From Liolophura sinensis (taxonomy: Eukaryota; Mollusca; Polyplacophora; Chitonida; Chitonidae), in the NCBI RefSeq assembly GCF_032854445.1, contig NW_027017973.1, forward strand, positions 62,001 through 126,000: a stretch of 64,000 nucleotides of DNA, read 5' to 3'. Below are positions 37,411 to 48,594 of the stretch, piece by piece. The translations under genes were made by a program, and so were the position numbers. Every line of letters starts with the position of its first letter. Within the stretch, counting starts at the first letter, position 1. The notes beneath the pieces are model-generated. The model ran no database searches. It was not told where the DNA came from and worked only from the letters and a program-made list of their open reading frames with translations.

Positions 37411-40163
37411 AAAGTTGAATATAGTAATGACCAGTCGCGATTGTACATAGTTAATGTAGCCGATTTCAATTCGCAAAAAGACCAGGCAAAAATCCAAAAG
37501 TGGAAAAACTGTTCCAATGCTGCTGGTAAGAGGCTAATCCGACGTATTTTGTGACGAGAAATCGATTGGTGCAAACCGCGTTGCTCTCCGACCAATACTT
37601 TTGGCTGTAGCCACAAATGAATAATCAATGATGTCAAGATCACGTGCCCAGCAACGGCTCTTACTCCATGGAAACCAAGGAAATTTGCAATTTTTCAACA
37701 GCTGGAGATGCCTGGCCCAATTGCGCATCCTTTGGCACCTTATTGATGTGGGTCAGTGTTCAATTGTACTTTTTACAGCGGATTGTATCAAGTACCTTGT
37801 GTTTTTTTTTATATACAAATGGTGTGGTTTTTCTACATGTAGATAAAGACATTGAGTTTGTCTTCGACTTAGAAGTAAGACATTTGCTGGGTGAGTTAAA
37901 TGGGCTTGGCCCAAAGATTTGACGTCGTCTGGGCTACCGAAGGGCACATAACTTATAATGAAAAGTTGAATATAGTAATGACCAGTCGCGATTGTACATA
38001 GTTAATGTAGCCGATTTCAATTCGCAAAAAGACCAGGCAAAAATCCAAAAGTAGAAAAACTGTTCCAATGCTGCTGGTAAGAGGCTAATCCGACGTATTT
38101 TGTGACGAGAAATCGAATGGTGCAAACCGCGTTGCTCTCCAACCAATACTTTTGGCTGTAGCCACAAATGAATAATCAATGATGTCAAGATCACGTGCCC
38201 AGCAACGGCTCTTACTCCATGGAAACCAAGGAAATTTCCAATTTTTCAACAGCTGGAGATGCCTGGCCCAATTGCGCATCCTTTGGCACCTTATTGATGT
38301 GGGTCAGTGTTCAATTGTACTTTTTACAGCGGATTGTATCAAGTACCTTGTGTTTTTTTTTATATACAAATGGTGTGGTTTTTCTACATGTAGATAAAGA
38401 CATTGAGTTTGTCTTCGACTTAGGAGTAAGACATTTGCTGGGTGAGTTAAATGGGCTTGGCCCAAAGATTTGACGTCGTCTGGGCTACCGAAGGGCACAT
38501 AACTTATAATGAAATGTTGAATATAGTAATGACCAGTCGCGATTGTACATAGTTAATGTAGCCGATTTCAATTCGCAAAAAGACCAGGCAAAAATCCAAA
38601 AGTAGAAAAACTGTTCCAATGCTGCTGGTAAGAGGCTAATCCGACGTATTTTGTGACGAGAAATCGAGTGGTGCAAACCGCGTTGCTCTCCAACCAATAC
38701 TTTTGGCTGTAGCCACAAATGAATAATCAATGATGTCAAGATCACGTGCCCAGCAACGGCTCTTACTCCATGGAAACCAAGGAAATTTCCAATTTTTCAA
38801 CAGCTGGAGATGCCTGGCCCAATTGCGCATCCTTTGGCACCTTATTGATGTGGGTCAGTGTTCAATTGTACTTTTTACAGCGGATTGTATCAAGTACCTT
38901 GTGTTTTTTTTATATACAAATGGTGTGGTTTTTCTACATGTAGATAAAGACATTGAGTTTGTCTTCGACTTAGAAGTAAGACATTTGCTGGGTGAGTTAA
39001 ATGGGCTTGGCCCAAAGATTTGACGTCGTCTGGGCTACCGAAGGGCACATAACTTATAATGAAAAGTTGAATATAGTAATGACCAGTCGCGATTGTACAT
39101 AGTTAATGTAGCCGATTTCAATTCGCAAAAAGACCAGGCAAAAATCCAAAAGTGGAAAAACTGTTCCAATGCTGCTGGTAAGAGGCTAATCCGACGTATT
39201 TTGTGACGAGAAATCGATTGGTGCAAACCGCGTTGCTCTCCGACCAATACTTTTGGCTGTAGCCACAAATGAATAATCAATGATGTCAAGATCACGTGCC
39301 CAGCAACGGCTCTTACTCCATGGAAACCAAGGAAATTTGCAATTTTTCAACAGCTGGAGATGCCTGGCCCAATTGCGCATCCTTTGGCACCTTATTGATG
39401 TGGGTCAGTGTTCAATTGTACTTTTTACAGCGGATTGTATCAAGTACCTTGTGTTTTTTTTTATATACAAATGGTGTGGTTTTTCTACATGTAGATAAAG
39501 ACATTGAGTTTGTCTTCGACTTAGAAGTAAGACATTTGCTGGGTGAGTTAAATGGGCTTGGCCCAAAGATTTGACGTCGTCTGGGCTACCGAAGGGCACA
39601 TAACTTATAATGAAAAGTTGAATATAGTAATGACCAGTCGCGATTGTACATAGTTAATGTAGCCGATTTCAATTCGCAAAAAGACCAGGCAAAAATCCAA
39701 AAGTAGAAAAACTGTTCCAATGCTGCTGGTAAGAGGCTAATCCGACGTATTTTGTGACGAGAAATCGAATGGTGCAAACCGCGTTGCTCTCCAACCAATA
39801 CTTTTGGCTGTAGCCACAAATGAATAATCAATGATGTCAAGATCACGTGCCCAGCAACGGCTCTTACTCCATGGAAACCAAGGAAATTTCCAATTTTTCA
39901 ACAGCTGGAGATGCCTGGCCCAATTGCGCATCCTTTGGCACCTTATTGATGTGGGTCAGTGTTCAATTGTACTTTTTACAGCGGATTGTATCAAGTACCT
40001 TGTGTTTTTTTTATATACAAATGGTGTGGTTTTTCTACATGTAGATAAAGACATTGAGTTTGTCTTCGACTTAGAAGTAAGACATTTGTTGGGTGAGTTA
40101 AATGGGCTTGGCCCAAAGATTTGACGTCGTCTGGGCTACCGAAGGGCACATAACTTATAATGA
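36861..40163 (+). repeat. Trimer repeat M68-M70 / M71-M73 (about 1652 bp)
   Basis: M68 (36861) and M71 (38513) carry TCGAGTGG with CTCCAACC and TTTCCAATTT. M69 (37411) and M72 (39063) carry TCGATTGG with T9. M70 (37962) and M73 (39614) carry CTCCAACC and TTTCCAATTT with TCGAATGG. M70 ends T9/TTAGGAGTA but M73 ends T8/TTAGAAGTA, so the second unit changes haplotype in its last third. M68 belongs to both this unit and the preceding dimer, so the two repeat schemes overlap. Confidence 0.85.
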
Positions 40164-43100
40164 AAAGTTGAATATAGTAATGACCAGTCGCGATTGTACA
40201 TAGTTAATGTAGCCGATTTCAATTCGCAAAAAGACCAGGCAAAAATCCAAAAGTGGAAAAACTGTTCCAATGCTGCTGGTAAGAGGCTAATCCGACGTAT
40301 TTTGTGACGAGAAATCGAATGGTGCAAACCGCGTTGCTCTCCGACCAATACTTTTGGCTGTAGCCACAAATGAATAATCAATGATGTCAAGATCACGTGC
40401 CCAGCAACGGCTCTTACTCCATGGAAACCAAGGAAATTTGCAATTTTTCAACAGCTGGAGATACCTGGCCCAATTGCGCATCCTTTGGCACCTTATTGAT
40501 GTGGGTCAGTGTTCAATTGTACTTTTTACAGCGGATTGTATCAAGTACCTTGTGTTTTTTTTTATATACAAATGGTGTGGTTTTTCTACATGTAGATAAA
40601 GACATTGAGTTTGTCTTCGACTTAGGAGTAAGACATTTGCTGGGTGAGTTAAATGGGCTTGGCCCAAAGATTTGACGTCGTCTGGGCTACCGAAGGGCAC
40701 ATAACTTATAATGAAATGTTGAATATAGTAATGACCAGTCGCGATTGTACATAGTTAATGTAGCCGATTTCAATTAGCAAAAAGACCAGGCAAAAATCCA
40801 AAAGTGGAAAAACTGTTCCAATGCTGCTGGTAAGAGGCTAATCCGACGTATTTTGTGACGAGAAATCGAATGGTGCAAACCGCGTTGCTCTCCGACCAAT
40901 ACTTTTGGCTGTAGCCACAAGTGAATAATCAATGATGTCAAGATCACGTGCCCAGCAACGGCTCTTACTCCATGGAAACCAAGGAAATTTGCAATTTTTC
41001 AACAGCTGGAGATGCCTGGCCCAATTGCGCATCCTTTGGCACCTTATTGATGTGGGTCAGTGTTCAATTGTACTTTTTACAGCGGATTGTATCAAGTACC
41101 TTGTGTTTTTTTTATATACAAATGGTGTGGTTTTTCTACATGTAGATAAAGACATTGAGTTTGTCTTCGACTTAGAAGTAAGACATTTGCTGGGTGAGTT
41201 AAATGGGCTTGGCCCAAAGATTTGACGTCGTCTGGGCTACCGAAGGGCACATAACTTATAATGAAAAGTTGAATATAGTAATGACCAGTCGCGATTGTAC
41301 ATAGTTAATGTAGCCGATTTCAATTCGCAAAAAGACCAGGCAAAAATCCAAAAGTAGAAAAACTGTTCCAATGCTGCTGGTAAGAGGCTAATCCGACGTA
41401 TTTTGTGACGAGAAATCGAGTGGTGCAAACCGCGTTGCTCTCCAACCAATACTTTTGGCTGTAGCCACAAATGAATAATCAATGATGTCAAGATCACGTG
41501 CCCAGCAACGGCTCTTACTCCATGGAAACCAAGGAAATTTCCAATTTTTCAACAGCTGGAGATGCCTGGCCCAATTGCGCATCCTTTGGCACCTTATTGA
41601 TGTGGGTCAGTGTTCAATTGTACTTTTTACAGCGGATTGTATCAAGTACCTTGTGTTTTTTTTATATACAAATGGTGTGGTTTTTCTACATGTAGATAAA
41701 GACATTGAGTTTGTCTTCGACTTAGAAGTAAGACATTTGCTGGGTGAGTTAAATGGGCTTGGCCCAAAGATTTGACGTCGTCTGGGCTACCGAAGGGCAC
41801 ATAACTTATAATGAAATGTTGAATATAGTAATGACCAGTCGCGATTGTACATAGTTAATGTAGCCGATTTCAATAAGCAAAATGACCAGGCAAAAATCCA
41901 AAAGTGGAAAAACTGTTCCAATGCTGCTGGTAAGAGGCTAATCCGACGTATTTTGTGACGAGAAGTCGATTGGTGCAAACCGCGTTGCTCTCCGACCAAT
42001 ACTTTTGGCTGTAGCCACAAATGAATAATCAATGATGTCAAGATCACGTGCCCAGCAACGGCTCTTACTCCATGGAAACCAAGGAAATTTGCAATTTTTC
42101 AACAGCTGGAGATGCCTGGCCCAATTGCGCATCCTTTGGCACCTTATTGATGTGGGTCAGTGTTCAATTGTACTTTTTACAGCGGATTGTATCAAGTACC
42201 TTTTGTTTTTTTTATATACAAATGGTGTGGTTTTTCTACATGTACATAAAGACATTGAGTTTGTCTTCGACTTAGAAGTAAGACATTTGCTGGGTGAGTT
42301 AAATGGGCTTGGCCCAAAGATTTGACGTCGTCTGGGCTACCGAAGGGCACATAACTTATAATGAAAAGTTGAATATAGTAATGACCAGTCGCGATTGTAC
42401 ATAGTTAATGTAGCCGATTTCAATTCGCAAAAAGACCAGGCAAAAATCCAAAAGTAGAAAAACTGTTCCAATGCTGCTGGTAAGAGGCTAATCCGACGTA
42501 TTTTGTGACGAGAAATCGAATGGTGCAAACCGCGTTGCTGTCCAACCAAAACTTTTGGCTGTAGCCACAAATGAATAATCAATAATGTCAAGATCACGTG
42601 CCCAGCAACGGCTCTTACTCCATGGAAACCAAGGAAATTTGCAATTTTTCAACAGCTGGAGATGCCTGGCCCAATTGCGCATCCTTTGGCACCTTATTGA
42701 TGTGGGTCAGTGTTCAATTGTACTTTTTACAGCGGATTGTATCAAGTACCTTGTGTTTTTTTTATATACAAATGGTGTGGTTTTTCTACATGTAGATAAA
42801 GACATTGAGTTTGTCTTCGACTTAGAAGTAAGACATTTGCTGGGTGAGTTAAATGGGCTTGGCCCAAAGATTTGACGTCGTCTGGGCTACCGAAGGGCAC
42901 ATAACTTATAATGAAAAGTTGAATATAGTAATGACCAGTCGCGATTGTACATAGTTAATGTAGCCGATTTCAATTCGCAAAAAGACCAGGCAAAAATCCA
43001 AAAGTAGAAAAACTGTTCCAATGCTGCTGGTAAGAGGCTAGTCCGACGTATTTTGTGACGAGAAATCGATTGGTGCAAACCGCGTTGCTCTCCGACCAAT

Positions 43101-44564
43101 ACTTTTGGCTGTAGCCACAAATGAATAATCAATGATGTCAAGATCACGTGCCCAGCAACGGCTCTTACTCCATGGAAACCAAGGAAATTTGCAATTTTTC
43201 AACAGCTGGAGATGCCTGGCCCAATTGCGCATCCTTTGGCACCTTATTGATGTGGGTCAGTGTTCAATTGTACTTTTTACAGCGGATTGTTTCAAGTACC
43301 TTTTGTTTTTTTTTATATACAAATGGTGTGGTTTTTCTACATGTAGATAAAGACATTGAGTTTGTCTTCGACTTAGAAGTAAGACATTTGCTGGGTGAGT
43401 TAAATGGGCTTGGCCCAAAGATTTGACGTCGTCTGGGCTACCGAAGGGCACATAACTTATAATGAAAAGTTGAATATAGTAATGACCAGTCGCGATTGTA
43501 CATAGTTAATGTAGCCGATTTCAATTCGCAAAAAGACCAGGCAAAAATCCAAAAGTGGAAAAACTGTTCCAATGCTGCTGGTAAGAGGCTAATCCGACGT
43601 ATTTTGTGACGAGAAATCGAATGGTGCAAACCGCGTTGCTCTCCGACCAATACTTTTGGCTGTAGCCACAAGTGAATAATCAATGATGTCAAGATCACGT
43701 GCCCAGCAACGGCTCTTACTCCATGGAAACCAAGGAAATTTGCAATTTTTCAACAGCTGGAGATGCCTGGCCCAATTGCGCATCCTTTGGCACCTTATTG
43801 ATGTGGGTCAGTGTTCAATTGTACTTTTTACAGCGGATTGTATCAAGTACCTTGTGTTTTTTTTATATACAAATGGTGTGGTTTTTCTACATGTAGATAA
43901 AGACATTGAGTTTGTCTTCGACTTAGAAGTAAGACATTTGCTGGGTGAGTTAAATGGGCTTGGCCCAAAGATTTGACGTCGTCTGGGCTACCGAAGGGCA
44001 CATAACTTATAATGAAAAGTTGAATATAGTAATGACCAGTCGCGATTGTACATAGTTAATGTAGCCGATTTCAATTCGCAAAAAGACCAGGCAAAACTCC
44101 ACAAGTAGAAAAACTGTTCCAATGCTGCTGGTAAGAGGCTAATCCGACGTATTTTGTGACGAGAAATCGAATGGTGCAAACCGCGTTGCTCTCCAACCAA
44201 AACTTTTGGCTGTAGCCACAAATGAATAATCAATGATGTCAAGATCACGTGCCCAGCAACGGCTCTTACTCCATGGAAACCAAGGAAATTTGCAATTTTT
44301 CAACAGCTGGAGATGCCTGGCCCAATTGCGCATCCTTTGGCACCTTATTGATGTGGGTCAGTGTTCAATTGTACTTTTTACAGCGGATTGTTTCAAGTAC
44401 CTTTTGTTTTTTTTATATACAAATGGTGTGGTTTTTCTACATGTAGATAAAGACATTGAGTTTGTCTTCGACTTAGAAGTAAGACATTTGCTGGGTGAGT
44501 TAAATGGGCTTGGCCAAAGATTTGACGTCGTCTGGGCTACCGAAGGGCACATAACTTATAATGA
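40164..44564 (+). repeat. Mixed monomers M74-M81
   Basis: Starts 40164, 40715, 41265, 41815, 42365, 42915, 43466, 44016. M76-M77 repeat the TCGAGTGG then TCGATTGG order of the trimer zone. M77 has TAAGCAAAATG and TGTACATAAAG. M78 and M81 share CCAACCAAAAC, and M79 and M81 share TTGTTTCAAG. M78 reads GCTGTCC and CAATAATG; M79 reads CTAGTCCG. M81 has AAACTCCACAAG and has lost one C in GGCCAAAG, which lengthens one overlapping reading frame but is not taken as coding. Confidence 0.82.
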
Positions 44565-47500
44565 AAAATTGAATATAGTAATGACCAGTCGCGATTGTAC
44601 ATAGCTAATGTATCCGATTTCAATAAGCAAAAAGACCAGGCAAAAATCCAAAAGTGGAAAAACTGTTCCAATGCTGCTGGTAAGAGGCTAATCCGACGTA
44701 TTTTGTGACGAGAAATCGAATGGTGCAAACCGCGTTGCTCTCCGACCAATACTTTTGGCTGTAGCCACAAATGAATAATCAATGATGTCAAGATCACGTG
44801 CCCAGCAACGGCTCTTACTCCATGGAAACCAAGGAAATTTGCAATTTTTCAACAGCTGGAGATGCCTGGCCCAATTGCGCATCCTTTGGCACCTTATTGA
44901 TGTGGGTCAGTGTTCAATTGTACTTTTTACAGCGGATTGTATCAAGTACCTTTTGTTTTTTTTATATACAAATGGTGTGGTTTTTCTACATGTAGATAAA
45001 GACATTGAGTTTGTCTTCGACTTAGAAGTAAGACATTTGTTGGGTGAGTTAAATGGGCTTGGCCCAAAGATTTGACGTCGTCTGGGCTACCGAAGAGCAC
45101 ATAACTTATAATGAAAAGTTGAATACAGTAATGACCAGTCGCGATTGTACATAGTTAATGTAGCCGAATTCAATTCGCAAAAAGACCAGGCAAAAATCCA
45201 AAAGTGGAAAAACTGTTCCAATGCTGCTGGTAAGAGGCTAATCCGACGTATTTTGTGACGAGAAATCGAATGGTGCAAACCGCGTTGCTCTCCGACCAAT
45301 ACTTTTGGCTGTAGCCACAAATGAATAATCAATGATGTCAAGATCACGTGCCCAGCAACGGCTCTTACTCCATGGAAACCAAGGAAATTTCCAATTTTTC
45401 AACAGCTGGAGATGCCTGGCCCAATTGCGCATCCTTTGGCACCTTATTGATGTGGGTCAGTGTTCAATTGTACTTTTTACAGCGGATTGTATCAAGTACC
45501 TTTTGTTTTTTTTATATACAAATGGTGTGGTTTTTCTACATGTAGATAAAGACATTGAGTTTGTCTTCGACTTAGAAGTAAGACATTTGCTGGGTGAGTT
45601 AAATGGGCTTGGCCCAAAGATTTGACGTCGTCTGGGCTACCGAAGGGCACATAACTTATAATGAAAAGTTGAATACAGTAATGACCAGTCGCGATTGTAC
45701 ATAGTTAATGTAGCCGAATTCAATTCGCAAAAAGACCAGGCAAAAATCCAAAAGTGGAAAAACTGTTCCAATGCTGCTGGTAAGAGGCTAATCCGACGTA
45801 TTTTGTGACGAGAAATCGAATGGTGCAAACCGCGTTGCTCTCCGACCAATACTTTTGGCTGTAGCCACAAATGAATAATCAATGATGTCAAGATCACGTG
45901 CCCAGCAACGGCTCTTACTCCATGGAAACCAAGGAAATTTCCAATTTTTCAACAGCTGGAGATGCCTGGCCCAATTGCGCATCCTTTGGCACCTTATTGA
46001 TGTGGGTCAGTGTTCAATTGTACTTTTTACAGCGGATTGTATCAAGTACCTTTTGTTTTTTTTATATACAAATGGTGTGGTTTTTCTACATGTAGATAAA
46101 GACATTGAGTTTGTCTTCGACTTAGAAGTAAGACATTTGCTGGGTGAGTTAAATGGGCTTGGCCCAAAGATTTGACGTCGTCTGGGCTACCGAAGGGCAC
46201 ATAACTTATAATGAAAAATTGAATATAGTAATGACCAGTCGCGATTGTACATAGCTAATGCATCCGATTTCAATAAGCAAAAAGACCAGGCAAATATCCA
46301 AAAGTGGAAAAACTGTTCCAATGCTGCTGGTAAGAGGCTAATCCGACGTATTTTGTGACGAGAAATCGAATGGTGCAAACCGCGTTGCTCTCCGACCAAT
46401 ACTTTTGGCTGTAGCCACAAATGAATAATCAATGATGTCAAGATCACGTGCCCAGCAACGGCTCTTACTCCATGGAAACCAAGGATATTTGCAATTTTTC
46501 AACAGCTGGAGATGCCTGGCCCAATTGCGCATCCTTTGGCACCTTATTGATGTGGGTCAGTGTTCAATTGTACTTTTTACAGCGGATTGTATCAAGTACC
46601 TTTTGTTTTTTTTATATACAAATGGTGTGGTTTTTCTACATGTAGATAAAGACATTGAGTTTGTCTTCGGCTTAGAAGTAAGACATTTGCTGGGTGAGTT
46701 AAATGGGCTTGGCCCAAAGATTTGACGTCGTCTGGGCTACCGAACGGCACATAACTTATAATGAAAAGTTGAATATAGTAATGACCAGTCGCGATTGTAC
46801 ATAGTTAATGTAGCCGATTTCAATTCGCAAAAAGACCAGGCAAAAATCCAAAAGTAGAAAAACTGTTCCAATGCTGCTGGTAAGAGGCTAATCCGACGTA
46901 TTTTCTGACGAAAAATCGATTGGTGCAAACCGCGTTGCTCTCCGACCAATACTTTTGGCTGTAGCCACAAATGAATAATCAATGATGTCAAGATCACGTG
47001 CCCAGCAACGGCTCTTACTCCATGGAAACCAAGGAAATTTGCAATTTTTCAACAGCTGGAGATGCCTGGCCCAATTGCGCATCCTTTGGCACCTTATTGA
47101 TGTGGGTAAGTGTTCAATTGTACTTTTTACAGCGGATTGTATCAAGTACCTTTTGTTTTTTTTATATACAAATGGTGTGGTTTTTCTACATGTAGATAAA
47201 GACATTGAGTTTGTCTTCGACTTAGAAGTAAGACATTTGCTGGGTGAGTTAAATGGGCTTGGCCCAAAGATTTGACGTCGTCTGGGCTACCGAACGGCAC
47301 ATAACTTATAATGAAAAGTTGAATATAGTAATGACCAGTCGCGATTGTACATAGTTAATGTAGCCGATTTCAATTCGCAAAAAGACCAGGCAAAAATCCA
47401 AAAGTAGAAAAACTGTTCCAATGCTGCTGGTAAGAGGCTAATCCGACGTATCTGACGAAAAATCGATTGGTGCAAACCGCGTTGCTCTCCGACCAATACT

Positions 47501-48594
47501 TTTGGCTGTAGCCACAAATGAATAATCAATGATGTCAAGATCACGTGCCCAGCAACGGCTCTTACTCCATGGAAACCAAGGAAATTTGCAATTTTTCAAC
47601 AGCTGGAGATGCCTGGCCCAATTGCGCATCCTTTGGCACCTTATTGATGTGGGTAAGTGTTCAATTGTACTTTTTACAGCGGATTGTATCAAGTACCTTT
47701 TGTTTTTTTTATATACAAATGGTGTGGTTTTTCTACATGTAGATAAAGACATTGAGTTTGTCTTCGACTTAGAAGTAAGACATTTGCTGGGTGAGTTAAA
47801 TGGGCTTGGCCCAAAGATTTGACGTCGTCTGGGCTACCGAAGGGCACATAACTTATAATGAAAAATTGAATATAGTAATGACCAGTCGCGATTGTACATA
47901 GCTAATGCATCCGATTTCAATAAGCAAAAAGACCAGGCAAAAATCCAAAAGTGGAAAAACTGTTCCAATGCTGCTGGTAAGAGGCTAATCCGACGTATTT
48001 TGTGACGAGAAATCGAATGGTGCAAACCGCGTTGCTCTCCGACCAATAGTTTGGCTGTAGCCACAAATGAATAATCAATGATGTCAAGATCACGTGCCCA
48101 GCAACGGCTCTTACTCCATGGAAACCAAGGATATTTGCAATTTTTCAACAGCTGGAGATGCCTGGCCCAATTGCGCATCCTTTGGCACCTTATTGATGTG
48201 GGTCAGTGTTCAATTGTACTTTTTAACAGCGGATTGTATCAAGTACCTTTTGTTTTTTTTATATACAAATGGTGTGGTTTTTCTACATGTAGATAAAGAC
48301 ATTGAAACCAAGGATATTTGCAATTTTTCAACAGCTGGAGATGCCTGGCCCAATTGCGCATCCTTTGGCACCTTATTGATGTGGGTCAGTGTTCAATTGT
48401 ACTTTTTACAGCGGATTGTATCAAGTACCTTTTGTTTTTTTTTATATACAAATGGTGTGGTTTTTCTACATGTAGATAAAGACATTGAGTTTGTCTTCGG
48501 CTTAGAAGTAAGACATTTGCTGGGTGAGTTAAATGGGCTTGGCCCAAAGATTTGACGTCGTCTGGGCTACCGAAGGGCACATAACTTATAATGA
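44565..48594 (+). repeat. Block M82-M88 with adjacent identical monomers
   Basis: M82 (44565), M85 (46215) and M88 (47862) open AAATTGAATATAG and share GCTAATGTATCC or GCTAATGCATCC with TAAGCAAAAAG. Between M82 and M85 sit two copies that look identical, M83 (45115) and M84 (45665), marked by GAATACAGTA and CCGAATTCAATTCGC. Between M85 and M88 sit M86 (46765) and M87 (47315), marked by TCTGACGAAAAATCG, TCGATTGG and GTGGGTAAGTG; M87 lacks 3 bp of GTATTTTCTG. M85 and M88 share AAGGATATTTG and CTTCGGCTTA. Both pairs are one-monomer duplications inside a larger pattern. Confidence 0.87.
48121..48486 (+). repeat. Out-of-register 183-bp internal tandem duplication in M88
   Basis: Bases 48121-48303 and 48304-48486 are direct copies of the same stretch of one monomer, from GAAACCAAGG to AGACATT. 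The junction joins GACATT to GAAACC, where the normal continuation is GAGTTT, so only about 2 bp (GA) are shared at the breakpoint. Copy 1 has TTTTAACAGC and T8; copy 2 has TTTTACAGC and T9. This makes M88 733 bp long. It is the one clear large break of the 550-bp register in the window. Replication slippage or end joining fits better than homologous unequal exchange. Confidence 0.93.

Noticed and set aside
48094-48555. 153-residue ORF across the 183-bp duplication
   Set aside because: 183 is a multiple of three, so the internal duplication and extra A simply extend an existing open frame with repeated residues.
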